Below are positions 45,771 to 55,980 of a DNA stretch of 64,000 nt, one piece after another. Location: positions 10,872,269 through 10,936,268 of the forward strand of contig NW_020654422.1 in assembly GCF_003589595.1 (NCBI RefSeq). The letters run 5' to 3'. The DNA comes from Hyposmocoma kahamanoa. Its lineage: Eukaryota; Arthropoda; Insecta; Lepidoptera; Cosmopterigidae. The translations under genes and the position numbers were made by a program. A model generated the notes under the pieces. The model was not told the DNA's origin. It did no database searches and saw only the letters and a program-made list of their open reading frames with translations. How positions within the stretch are numbered: position 1 is the first letter of the stretch; every line of letters starts with the position of its first letter.

Positions 45771-46097
45771 TTACAAGACATCACTGTTTCGCTTGTGCGG
45801 GGTCGATTTAGCGTAAAAACACTGAACGTATCTGTGAAGCGCGCTTATCATTTTTCGCATTAAGGCATCCTTTATTATCTCGGTGTCATTTGATACCCGA
45901 TCGGCAGCTGGCGCCTGTCGCTTCCGTAAAATGGGCGCGGATTCAATTGCAGTCGCTGAATTCGATCTTTTGTTGATGGAGGCGAGATTCGAGCATTTTA
46001 TCTTACTGTGGCGATCCGAAATGTCTCGTGCGCATGTCATCATCATTTGTAACGTTATACGAACCATCTTTTGTGGTAGCTCTACAATGGACAGCAT
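45771..46097 (-). CDS. Candidate 108-codon frame, unknown protein
   Basis: Starts with ATG at 46097 in a fair context (gacATGc) and ends with TAA. The product begins 'MLSIVELPQKMVRI', has a Met run (QMMMTC), a basic Ser/Lys segment, the Lys-Arg step 'ILRKRQAPAADRV', a helix-like stretch (EIIKDALMRKMISALHRY) and ends 'TPHKRNSDVL'. It has no clear signal peptide or domain. GC content is above the local background but the opposite strand is also partly open. It could be an exon or chance; I do not recognise it. Confidence 0.3.
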   Translation of the reverse strand: MLSIVELPQKMVRITLQMMMTCARDISDRHSKIKCSNLASINKRSNSATAIESAPILRKRQAPAADRVSNDTEIIKDALMRKMISALHRYVQCFYAKSTPHKRNSDVL

Positions 46098-46271
46098 GTG
46101 CCTAACATGTCAATAGATAAGGAGAGTACTTAAGATGAACATCAACGCAACAGTGAATCAACTAAAGTTGTAAACATACGAGATTGCTGTCTAGAGCGTT
46201 TAGGTTGTGAATTTTAATAAATGAGTGAGAAACCGAAACATTTAATTACGATTACGGGTGTAACCTAAATT

Positions 46272-46470
46272 ATGATTAAGAAAGAATACTTGTCGATTAC
46301 AGCACCGGAATACACGGGGGCTAGTCTAAGTGCCACCGACATGCGCCCTACATGCATAATGCGCTGTGTTACGCTGGGTTACGTGTGCGTTGCGCCGGCG
46401 CAGGCCGTTATGCAAGCCGCTCGCCGCGGAACCGGCACGGCAGTGGCGGCAGTATGGGCGTGAGAAGCGG
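46272..46470 (+). other. CpG-rich island, possibly exon or promoter
   Basis: CpG- and GC-rich from about 46320 to 46470, surrounded by AT-rich DNA. A 63-codon plus frame (46272-46463, ATG start, ending 'GTGTAVAAVWA') and frames on the other strand are open, which is expected in GC-rich DNA. A TATATAAAAG sequence lies downstream at 46726-46735 on the plus strand. Function not determined. Confidence 0.3.
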
Positions 46471-47059
46471 CGCAAACACTTGTAATTCAGCACCACTATT
46501 CCAGCAACAACCACGCTTTAGTAGTCAACTAACGGCAATAAGTAATGCACATTTGCCACACTACCAGAGATATTGTGTCCTATCGCCTACAACGTAGCAG
46601 ACAGTCAACACAAATTGTAATAAAAAATCTGATGCTCACAATCAACATAGGCCAAATCAAATTGTCAACTACACATACCACAGCTACCATAAACACTGAG
46701 CAGACGCCAAAAAAGATTTGAAACTTATATAAAAGAACGCCGCGTATGCTAAGCAAACATGTGCGACGGAGTTACATAAAAAACGCCGCCTGAAAAAAAA
46801 TAAAAGAAAAAAACACTCGAATGAAGCTAGCTCGACTGACAGGAAATATGATATTTTATTTTGGGCGTGGGATCAAACCTAGTCGATAATTTGTGTTCGG
46901 AAGAAAACATCAGAAGCAACGGTGAAGTTAAAATGTTAAAGACGTTGTGTTTTATTAATGTGGAAAGAAGAGTTTCTTTACTGCAAGGATATCTTTAGAA
47001 GTTGAAGAAAATTGGAATTTCAAAGGCCCTTCCGCAATTTTTATTGCCGAGTTTTTCTA
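46471..47059. other. Non-coding stretch with a TATA-like site
   Basis: TATATAAAAG at 46726-46735 fits an insect TATA box, but no initiator or coding frame can be tied to it. Otherwise nothing recognised. Confidence 0.4.
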
Positions 47060-47345
47060 AATTATTAAGCAACATTTCGACCATGACTAATAATAACAAC
47101 AATAATAACATCATAATTACTAACCTATTCAATGATATGGAAAATGTAACGTGTATTCGTTTTTTCAAACAAACCAATGTTTCGGGCCTTTTACAGCCAT
47201 TAATATTAAACATAAATAAAACTGGTTGATGCCTTTACCACCTCAGTCAACCGTGACTATGGGACCTGTATTGGCCCGATACGCGATTTATAGTATAGAA
47301 TAGTTTCATTTCCTATGTGTAACAATCGCAAAAACCTAAGGTATA
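47060..47345 (-). repeat. Repeat related to 16144-16300, with inverted modules
   Basis: The minus strand starts with 'cttaggtttttgcgattgtt' and 'acacataggaaatgaaacta', as at 16151-16190. It then contains the 'accgtgactatgggacctgt' module in the opposite orientation and, further on, 'ctgtaaaaggcccgaaacat' plus 'ttggtttgtttgaaaaaac' in the forward orientation. The two modules thus face each other. The hammerhead-like core is again diverged. Confidence 0.65.
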
Positions 47346-47522
47346 TAATATAACATGTTTGTTGGGAACGGAATACGATTTGTTAGACAAAAATTTCTAA
47401 TCTAATTATTATTATGTGGTACACAACCACACAAATTGTCTGGTTTCAAAGTAGGGAATTCCTGTACTTTGAGTAGGTACCATAGCAATTCAAGTCCCTC
47501 CGGGGCACTACCAACGAATTAG

Positions 47523-47718
47523 GGGGTCTACTCTCGATCTCCGTCCGATATCCGTCCGAAACTATTACTGTCAAATAAGTAATATTTGACAAAATTAAAA
47601 GACAAGTATCAAGTATGAAGCTCCATTCGCATCACGCGTCTTTTCATTTGGTCAAGTATTGTTTATTTGGCAGTAATTGTTTCGGACGGATGTCGGACGG
47701 AGATCGAGAGTAGACCCC
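47523..47718. mobile_element. MITE with ~58-bp inverted ends and a TAG duplication
   Basis: The left arm 'ggggtctactctcgatctcc'...'gtccgatatccgtccgaaac' is matched by its complement at the right end (47660-47718) with few mismatches. TAG flanks both sides (47520-47522 and 47719-47721). A 3-bp duplication suggests a PIF/Harbinger-type mobiliser, although that group prefers TWA. No coding capacity. Confidence 0.85.
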
Positions 47719-47733
47719 TAGATTCATACATTT

Positions 47734-48130
47734 TGTTTGTAAATGTGACGGAACAAATGAGTTGGGCGCCTGATGGTAAGCGACTCGCCTAGCCATGATA
47801 GTTCCAGTGCCACTCAGAGTTTAAAATCGCAAAGATCTTAGGGGGACTGCCACTACGCCCGTCACCTGAGACAAGTTGACAAGTCCCAAGTGCCTGTAAT
47901 TTCACCAGCACCCTTACCCTTTTAAACCGGAACACAATAATGCTCACGTTACTGCTTGGCGGCAGAAATAGGTAAGGTGGCAGCACTTTCCCGGACGAAC
48001 TCTTTCACAAGGAGCTCTATTGCTACTAGCTCATCAAGTTCATCTCCTATAGTGGTTATACCAGGAATCGAACCCGTGACCCTATTATTCATCGCTCACA
48101 GTGCGTATCGTTGGGTCACCAAGGTCGCCT
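47734..48130 (-). mobile_element. SINE family A, full-length with tRNA-like head
   Basis: Flanked by atacattt (47726-47733 and 48131-48138). The minus strand starts 'ggcgaccttggtgacccaac' with a box A-like region and box B (GGGTTCGATTCC), then 'ccactataggagatgaactt' and 'gatgagc'. Then comes the boundary 'tagtagcaatagagctcctt' where other copies begin, and the whole body to 'cgtcac'. This copy shows that the family is tRNA-derived and about 395 bp long. Confidence 0.9.
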
Positions 48131-48138
48131 ATACATTT

Positions 48139-50489
48139 CTTCTGCTTTTTATACACATCCTAATTCTAACTATCATGCTAAGCAACCATACAAGTGAGAA
48201 GGAGTCAAGTGGGGACAGCGGCCAATAATAGAAATCTATATCAATCAGCATCAATCAGCTCCCGGAAGCCCTATCACACCCGTTGATTGCTCGCCATCAC
48301 TCGTTGCTAATATGCTAGTTTAATAGTATGGTAACTATCAAGCTCCGACCACAGTTTCTAAGAATAAAATATATAAAATGTATATGCATAGTTGTATAGT
48401 TAGTTGCTCTATTATTTGTGAAATGCTACTAATATAAATGGTGTGTTGTGAATTTCATTAGTCTTAATTTTGGTTTATGTTTTTGTGCGTATGTTTTATA
48501 TCTGTTTATCCTCAACAGCGGGGACAAATTCAAAATCAGTGCTGTGTATGCTCTACGTTTAGTCTGTGTTCTATACAGTGTGTACTGAGTTTACTCCCCT
48601 GCCACAAAGTGTATTTGTTAATGTTATAAATTGTAATTGTTGTATAAATTATGTTATTGAATAAGTTACATTTAATGTTTTGTGTGGTGAATAAAGGAAG
48701 TCCAATTTCATTTCATTACATAGGATTTATATGGTTAATGGCTTGGTTGGTCGTATTAACGGCACATTCGACGTAAGTAAATACAAAGCAATCGATCTCT
48801 ATTCGTTTTATGATTGGTTGTGCGGACGGATGCTTTCCTCTGCATGCCTTTGTAATGATTTGTAGTAATTAAAGGCACGGGTTAAATGATTTAAAAGTTA
48901 CAAATATTCTGTATATTAACAAAAAAATATTAACTTACTTTAAATATAGATTGAGAATGTGAACAAAATTTAAGACGTCTCATTTGAATTAAATTGATCG
49001 TACTTCTCATTTTTATCTCAACGTAGTACATTGTAGTAAAATGCACTATTACAAGATGGTCTCTGATACTGATGACATCATAACGAGCTGGGAAAATACT
49101 ATTAAGTGGTAATAAAATTAAAATAAGAACGAATAAAATCGAAGATAAGTTACTATTTTCTTCCTTTCCGACATGTTTCTCAACTGACTCAATGATGTAG
49201 TAAATTCAAAATACAGCCGTGGAACTGCCTTAAACGAAAGAGATGTTAAAGTGCTCCTTATATGTTAATGCGGCACAGAGACGGTGTCGTTGAGCCTATA
49301 AAATCGTCTAAGTGTAAACACGCGTAAATATCGCACCGCCACGCCACGGCGCGCAATCGTAAAATCTATTTCTCGAGCCATTACGCAGCGTATATGCTTC
49401 GTTATCCTCAGGATAATCAACGAAAAAAATTCTAATTAATAGTACTACCATTTAATGACACTACCTCGACGTTAGAAAAATACAAGAAATACCAAGCAAG
49501 TCACTTCGATTTGTCAGACATAGAATAAAAAATCCAGTACATTTGTCATGGCATATTGGTTAGATATCTCTGGCGGCATAGGTCTCAATTTATCTCGACT
49601 GATCACAAAGGAGTGAGTCATCGACGAGATTATTAGGCCTAATATAATATTACACATATGCGCGTTCGCGCTACAAACATATCGCTTGTGAAGTTGTAAC
49701 TCCTTACTGGTATTTCAAGGGGCGAACCTCTTGGCTATTTCAAAAACATTTCTGACGTAACCCATGAGGAAATCCACTTATAGCCATATTACTCAGAACC
49801 AGAAAGGAAATAACATTACCGACCATTTAATTATATGAAGGAGAAGTGAAATGAGTTTCTAAAATTATCATTAGTAAAAAGTTCACTGCTCTTTTTAATG
49901 GCATTAATTTTTCCATTTTTCCTTTGATTACCTAATAAAAGTAATTAACAATAAATCCTATTTACGTAATTTACATGTGTCATAAAAATGTAATCAGGAC
50001 CCAAATTAGTCTCAGATTTATATCTGGAGACTAATTTTAATATCAACTATAAAGTTTTCGTAATAGAAATAAGTCAGTTCCCAATTTAATTTAATATTAT
50101 CGAGATGTATGGTAGCTGTGATGAAAGTGAGGGCAAATTTTTTTGCTATTGTTCATAGTTATATTTCATCAACTCAACATTTTCTAATTCATCGTTATAA
50201 TTCATAAACTCAACTTTTACGGTGACTGCGAAAAAACCTATGACATGGTCTCTTAGGTATGTAGAAGCAAGTTGAACTACGAAGCAAGCGTGTTTTACCG
50301 GTGATTCATTTTGAGGTTTTGCTCCAATGTAGAGAGGACGAATGAGTCCTGGAGCCACCACGAAGTTTGTGCGAGGAAAGCAATGCCACTTTGCTCCCAA
50401 CTTTGCTTTGTCGTTCCACCGCAGTCCGCAGCAGTGTATTTGGACTGAATGAGAACTCCGGTTTTGTATACTGACGAAAAATAAACATG
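48139..50489. other. Non-coding stretch
   Basis: AT-rich. A CpG-rich patch at 49280-49380 and 'cctataaaatcgtc' at 49295 were noted but no frame follows. A minus frame at 50146-50400 has an ATG but no recognisable features. Confidence 0.45.
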
Positions 50490-50495
50490 TTAGAG

Positions 50496-50764
50496 CGATG
50501 ACACACGGGCGTTGCGTCGTCGAAACGCAACGCTACGATTTCAGCGCACCGAGTGCCACACGAGTGTTGCGGTGTCGCAACGCAACACAGATTCCTTTCG
50601 CACTGCAGCACCCCTCTCCGATTCCTCTCCTCGCCTCTTGTCCGATGCGCACGCGTTCCGACGCAACGCCCGTGTGGCGTGTCGTTGTAATTTATATGTA
50701 ACACAACGCGGCGTCACTGCTCAGGCGTTGCAACGCCGACGCAACGCATTGTGTGGCATCGTTC
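50496..50764. mobile_element. GC-rich MITE-like palindrome
   Basis: Ends 'cgatgacacacgggcgttgc' and the complement of 'cgatgccacacaatgcgttg' form an imperfect inverted repeat, with 'gttgcgtcg' repeated internally in both orientations. TTAGAG flanks both sides (50490-50495 and 50765-50770). Open frames on both strands come from GC richness and the palindrome. Confidence 0.7.
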
Positions 50765-50770
50765 TTAGAG

Positions 50771-51944
50771 ACGTGTCTGTCTACTTAAAATTATCTAGTA
50801 CTTCATATTCAAATAAAATACTTTTTTTACTAAATTAAATAGTAAGTTATTTGGAATGGGATCATATTTATTGAATTGATCATATTACGTATGTACAAAC
50901 TGACATTACTTTTAAAACCATCAAAATGTGTTCCTATTTGACATTACACTGGAAGTTACTAACTCTTACCTCAACCTTTGAAGTGTGGGTTTCTTATTAA
51001 GTTTAAAGGACAATTCTTCGGGCCACCAGGTGAGATATATGGGACGGCGAGGTATAGGGTGTATGGGCTTTTGGTAGCTAAGCCACATAAGTGCCCCTAT
51101 TTTACGGACTTCCTCCTTTTTTTCTTTGGGTAATATTCTAGTCACTGGTAGCTAGAAATATACGCAATAGTTGTAGTAACAGGTACGTAGAAATTAAATT
51201 AGCTGCTTCCAGAGTGGAGATTGCCGTCGCTGTTGAAACTGTTACAGACGACGTTGATAAACATATCTACCATTAATATTAAGATTGGTTGAAATATACC
51301 AATTTACAGTTTTATTTACGTAGGTAGGTACTTTTGTATTTATAAATATACATTATACTGTTGTAACATCAAAAAGTTGTTGCTTACTTTAGTATGTACC
51401 TAAATTGACTATTTTTAATGATGGTTATAACTACATATTGTATAGATATAGATATAGTAAATTTCTTTACTTCTTTTGGCTCTATTTTAAGACGTCGATT
51501 TAAAATAATCACTGGAGGTAATTTTTCTTTATCTTCCGCAATGACGTCAACTGAACTTGATTGCATACACATTTTGAAATGTATAAGTAGTTAGTTGGTA
51601 ATTAAATTACACAGCAAATTTTGCACACAAATTTTAAGCATAGGTACAATTTTTCTGTTCTTGCCCAAAACAATCCAAAAAGAATATGAGAGTATTTTTC
51701 TGTCATCTTTCAATCTATGAAACAGTGCACTTTGAGCTTAGAGTTTCATATTCTAAGGCTTAGAGGATGGAAAAAAACTTTGAGTAGAATTTGTAATGTC
51801 AAAAGTGACTTTCAAAGTTAGTCATAAAAGCTTAAAAGTCGTATTTTTATAGGATGAAGGAAGTATTCATATTATGTCATGCGTTTTTACATACTTAAAG
51901 ATACCATTGGTTGATTATTGATTCATACAGAATTATGGTCTATG
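50771..51944. other. AT-rich non-coding stretch
   Basis: No gene or recognised repeat. Confidence 0.5.
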
Positions 51945-52137
51945 CACACATGTCCGGGCCGTGCCCGGGACGTGAACGGGCCGTGGTCCGCCAGGGGCTC
52001 AAAAAAATATCGTTGCGTATATTTTGTATGAACTCGTTCACACATGTTCGTTGCCGGGCCGGGGCCGGGACGGGCCCGCAGTTCATACAAACTAGCACGT
52101 CCCGGCCACGTCCCGGGCAAGGCCCTGATGTGTGTGG
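51945..52137. mobile_element. GC-rich nested palindromes
   Basis: The outer ends 'cacacatgtccgggccgtgc' and the complement of 'ggcaaggccctgatgtgtgtg' pair over about 30 bp. Inside, tttgtatgaact (52023-52034) is perfectly inverted at 52080-52091 around a second GC-rich core that again begins 'acacatgttcg'. This looks like one copy of a family inserted in another, or a duplicated end. Confidence 0.65.
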
Positions 52138-52370
52138 ATTGTCCTTTAGAGCGCGGTGAGCTCTCATGTAAATCATCCGTATTTTTGTTATCTATAAGTT
52201 TATGTGATTTCCCACTTACACCGCACGTACCTTGACGATAAAAACGCGACGGATTTTAAGGCGGCGCGGTGCGTCACGTATGTATCTATCTTTTTTTTTG
52301 CGTGGGGAAATCCTCCGAGGATACCTCTCCGCCGCGGGGGCAGCGGGAGGTTATGCCGGACTTCTACCGG

Positions 52371-53270
52371 CTAAAACCCCACGGTGGTCTTCTCGGGTGC
52401 TCTAGTGGGAAGGAGCCGGGATCGACTTTGCGCACCGGAACCCCCCCAGCACCTAGGAGGAGCTACGTCCTCCCCCTCCTCTCCTCTCGACGAAGCGGGC
52501 CACACCGCCCCGTCGTCCTTCTCGCGGCTGCCTAACTTACTGGCGAACGGAGCTCCGCTCCGATCGCCCGCAGTCGCAAAGGTACACCGCCGCCGAGCGG
52601 GATCGGCCCTCTCCCGATCACGCTCGGCGACCTCCTTCTGAAGCATCACCGCTTCACAGAAGGAGACCACTGCCTCATGGGACTCTTGATCCGCCAACAT
52701 AGCCGCTACTATGCCTGGCGGAGAGAGATCTCGCCCGATCCGGGTAACCAGGATGTTCCGCTCGGAGGCCCATGCGGGGCACTCGTCCAGCGTGTGCTGG
52801 GCGGAATCCTGGTCCCTCTCACAGTGGTGGCACTGCGTCGTCGACTCGCGTCCGATCCGATTCAGATACTCACCGAAGCATCCGTGCCCGGTGAGTATCT
52901 GTGTCAGTCGGAACGTGGTGACGCACTTTCGCTGGCTCAACCAGACTTCGAGGTTGGGCAGGATCGCGCCGACGGCGCGCTGGCGCGAGATCCACGGCTG
53001 TTCCAGCCTCTCGCGCCACTTCTCGAACGACCGTCGGCGCTCCTGCCACCGCACTTCCGGCGGCGCAGCTTCTTCCGCCTGGCGGAGGCGCGTGTAAATA
53101 CGCGCGTCTATCTCTGCCAGAATGTCCAGCGGGGGAAAACGCGCCAGGACAGTCGCCGCGTCAAAGGATACGGTGCGGTATCCTCGTGCGATCCTTATGG
53201 CCATGCGGCGCTGCACGCCATTGAGCATGGCTCTGCAACGCCGGACGCCCGTCAGTCGGTGTGACCAAAC
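52371..53270 (-). pseudogene. R1-type ORF2, C-terminal part
   Basis: Open for about 290 codons to the stop at 52371. It starts near the deletion junction with 'LTGVRRCRAMLNGVQRRMAI', the region that follows the RT thumb in R1 elements, then 'ARGYRTVSFDAATVL'. A CCHC motif CHHCERDQDSAQHTLDEC (C-x2-C-x8-H-x4-C), typical of the R1 ORF2 C-terminus, lies midway. It ends '...KTTVGF'. No endonuclease or RT residues are included, so it cannot act alone. An ATG at 53228 is fortuitous. Confidence 0.88.
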
Positions 53271-53721
53271 CCTGTATTATCTCCCCTCGGACACTATCCC
53301 GGACGTCGCCCCATGCTCTAGAGCGAGCGTTGAAGTCGCCCAGGACAATGACGGGACGAGGATGACATCTGGGAACGCAGTTTGCCACCCCGTCCAAGTA
53401 TCCCTCGTAAGCGGCGAGGGACACGTTGGGGGAGACATAGCAGCACACGACGGCGAGAGAACCCCATTCCACTGCGACAAAGCCCTGCCCTTGTTCGAGC
53501 TGGGTGCAGTGTGGATCCTCCTCTCTGCCTCTCCAGTGGATGGCGACGGAGCCCGCGGAGTCACCGAACCATTTAGGATGGTCCGGTACTCGATATGGCT
53601 CCGTCACCACGGCCAGGGCAACCCGAAGCTCACCGAGGGTCTGCAGAAGATGGCTCTGCGCCCCTCGCGTGTGGTTCAGGTTGCATTGGAGAACGCACAT
53701 CTGAGCGAATGTTACGTCTCC
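53271..53721 (-). pseudogene. R1-type ORF2, endonuclease part cut by the deletion
   Basis: Begins near 'GDVTFAQMCVLQCNLNHT', with the Asn of the APE-type active site, then 'LAVVTEPYR' (catalytic Glu) and 'VIVLGDFNARSRAWG'. Homology stops after 'RGEIIQGL', and from there the DNA passes into the ORF2 C-terminal region in another frame. The second half of the endonuclease, including the SDH histidine, and the whole RT are missing. The family's enzyme nicks DNA and primes reverse transcription; this remnant cannot. Confidence 0.87.
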
Positions 53722-55141
53722 AAGATCTCCGCTGGAGCAGAGCTCGTGCTCTGTTCAGTCGACGCAGCCGCCTGTGGCTGCGACGGCCCATCGCCGGGGG
53801 TTTGGGGAGAGCTCTTCTTTCTCCTCCTCTTCCTTTTCGGGGGAGAGCACTGCTTAGTGCCCAGTCTATGATTGGCAGGCCTGCCAAGGTCCGCACAGAC
53901 CGGGCACTTGGTCCTCCGCCTTGTGGCCTTTCTGGCCACATGTGAAGCAGCAGTCGCTTCTGTTATTTTCTGACGGGCACTGTCGTCCGACGTGCCCCGG
54001 CTCCAGGCAGCGGTAACACCGCATGGGGCGGACCTCCAGGACCTCCACTTTTGCGGAGATCCAGTTTGACACGACGATGTGTTTCGCTGCGTGCAGCTTG
54101 CGCACCGCCGTGAGGGGGCAGCGGACCCATGCGGAGAACATACCGCTGCGTGAGCGACGGAGCTCTCCTGCTCGTACGTCGCTCATTGCGCAGCCTCCGG
54201 TGCCCGCAATCGCTGGGGCAATCTGCTCCGGGGTAACGGCCTCATCGAGGCCCGTCACCTTAATCTCTCCGGACTTGACTGGACGCGCTATATGCACGGT
54301 CAAGTCCGAGAGAGCCTGCCTCATCTTTTCTTCTAAGGCCACGGCCTTGGAAGTGCTGTCTGGACCGGGGACCTCTATTATTATGCCCCCGGTCTGTGCA
54401 CGCTTAATGCGCACTCCCGGCGCCTGTATGCCGCAGTCAGTCAACTTGACCCGCTCTTTAGCGGCGGCCATCACTGCGGCATAGCTCAGTGATGAGCCAT
54501 CTGGCACCGTCACCGTTATGGCGGCAGTGGTCGGAGGCCTCGGAGGCGTAGCCGTCTTTTTGTGTCGTGGCAGCTGCGGCGGCATAGCCTTGGATTGCAA
54601 GGCTTCCTGTGCCAGCCTGCTTCGCGCTTTGCGCCCCACCACCTTTCTCGACCGTGTCAAGGTGTTGCTTAATGCGCAATCCGACCTCGGTCGTCGGAAG
54701 CGCCTCCATCTCCTTCAGCAGATCGTCCTTGCTAGGAAGCGATAATTTGGACCGCGTATGCCGTGGAGCGACAGACGGATCCAAGACTGCTTCCTCGTCG
54801 CCTGGGCCTTTCTGTTGCCTTCTCTTTGGGGCCGATGTCTCCGCTGAAGGCGGCTTAGCCCGCTTTCTGGTACGGCCGCGAGCTGACGTCGCAGATGCAG
54901 CTGAGGCGAGCGACATGAAGGAGCAGTCGGACTCCTCTTCGCCGCTCTCTCCAACAGCACTCGGTGTCGGTGTCCTAGGACGCGCGAACCTTCCCAAGTC
55001 ATCTCGCAGGCGCTCAGCCTGCTCCGACGTGTTCTTGTCAGGGTCGTTGGTGTTGGCGGGCGCCTTCGGGGTTCCCGCCGCCACCTCCAATTCGTCTACG
55101 CTCAATACACTAGCAGTATCGGTGTCCAGAGTCGTGTTCAC
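53712..55141 (-). pseudogene. R1-type ORF1 (gag-like nucleic-acid-binding protein), with frameshifts
   Basis: Starts with ATG at 55141 (MNTTLDTDTASVLSVDEL). The first ~190 residues are Ser/Glu/Pro-rich with a basic 'GRTRKRAKPP' stretch. A change of frame is needed at roughly 54.55-54.65 kb to continue into 'SYAAVMAAAKERVKLTDCGI'. Then follow an RNA-binding fold-like region and the zinc knuckles CYRCLEPGHVGRQC and CFTCGQKGH. Another shift near 53.93 kb is needed to reach the third, CPVCADLGRPANHRLGTKQC. It ends 'PAEILET' and stop, overlapping the beginning of ORF2. Three knuckles of this spacing are characteristic of R1/I-type gag proteins. The frameshifts suggest that ORF1 too is dead. Confidence 0.85.
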
Positions 55142-55692
55142 GGGAGTCAGCGGTAAAGGGGTTAAAGGGGTTCAACTCCCCTGTGGGACGCCCTAGAGAC
55201 TGGATACCCTCCAGTCACTCATCCCGTCGCCGGGCGTCAGAACTTGGGATTGGGGTGATTTTTATAGAGGTTTTCTTCCTCGCGGCTCTCCTCTCAGTGA
55301 GGTGAGCCTCCGGCCCCACTCAATGTGGGATTACGGGTTGCCCGACGTTGGCTAAGGCCTAGGTCCGTCCGAAGACAGACGTGTCGCGCAGAGCAAAAGG
55401 AGTCGCCTTTTGCTAGTAGAGCAAATATGTGCTTTTATCTCCGTTGGACAAATCCGTCCCGGGGAACCGGTACCCACCATATCTGGCGGGCGTGTCTCAC
55501 GACAACGAACCTGTCTCAGCTCCTCGGGCAGATACTCAATCTGAGTACCCACATGGCCGCTCCGCTGTGCCTTCTGCTCATCAGAGGGACACGCGGAAGG
55601 GTCCTCCGTTTGCTTCTTAGCTTCACTACAGGCTGGATTGCCTGCAGCTACTGAGCCCCCCCACCACGACAAGGTGAGCAAAGACGGGGGGG
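55142..55692 (-). other. 5' untranslated leader of the R1-like element
   Basis: About 550 bp, GC-rich, between the upstream target duplication and the ORF1 ATG, starting with a run of C on the coding strand. The small open frames here lack continuity. It presumably contains the internal promoter expected for this clade; I cannot point to it. Confidence 0.6.
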
Positions 55693-55708
55693 ACGTATGT
55701 ATCTATCT

Positions 55709-55849
55709 GCATTAACCTCACACTCACACCCGCAGTAATAAAAACAAAATTTTCGTTCTATGACGAAATTCCTCTCAAGTAACATTATAATCCCGCTGGA
55801 GATTTTACTCTCAGATTACCTAATAACCTTCATAACTCCCAATCGATAA
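55709..55849. other. AT-rich flank of the R1-like insertion
   Basis: Host DNA after the target duplication. Nothing recognised. Confidence 0.5.
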
Positions 55850-55980
55850 TAAACTTTGTATATAACAAAATAATAAATATACTTTAGTTACCAACATCGA
55901 ACAATACAAAGAAAAAAATCTTGGATCTGACTGGACTCAAACCAGTGTCTGCTGCCATGCCATGAATATCATGGTGGTAA
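55850..55980 (-). repeat. Diverged relative of the tRNA-like cassette element
   Basis: 'tataacaaaataataaatat', 'catcgaacaatacaaagaaa' and 'ggatctgactggactcaaac' align in order with 'ttataattattaatacaaag', 'gatcgaacactcagaaaaa' and 'gatccggtcggattcgaacc' of the element at 10455 and 43148. On the minus strand, box B (GGTTTGAGTCC) and a perfect T arm ACTGG/CCAGT remain. Box A is lost. Confidence 0.5.

Larger units (their letters stand above)
52292..55692 (-). mobile_element. R1-clade non-LTR retrotransposon lacking the RT domain
   Basis: A 3.4-kb insertion flanked by the perfect 16-bp duplication acgtatgtatctatct (52276-52291 and 55693-55708), with a 9-nt A tail at its 3' end (T run at 52292-52299). 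On the minus strand it has a 5' leader of about 550 bp, ORF1 (gag with three zinc knuckles), ORF2 endonuclease, and directly afterwards the C-terminal part of ORF2. The RT core that should lie between is absent. GC content is much higher than in the flanks. Because leader, ORF1 and tail are all present, the deletion is internal and not a 5' truncation. Confidence 0.93.

Noticed and set aside
46726..46735. TATA-box promoter
   Set aside because: A single TATATAAAAG in AT-rich DNA without linked frame or initiator is expected by chance.
50306..50838. Overlapping frames of 65-130 codons on both strands
   Set aside because: They arise from the CpG-rich palindromic element and read differently on each strand without homology.
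52677..53264. Long plus-strand open frames across 52.4-55.2 kb
   Set aside because: Antisense shadows of the GC-rich R1-like element; the minus strand has recognisable zinc knuckles and endonuclease motifs.
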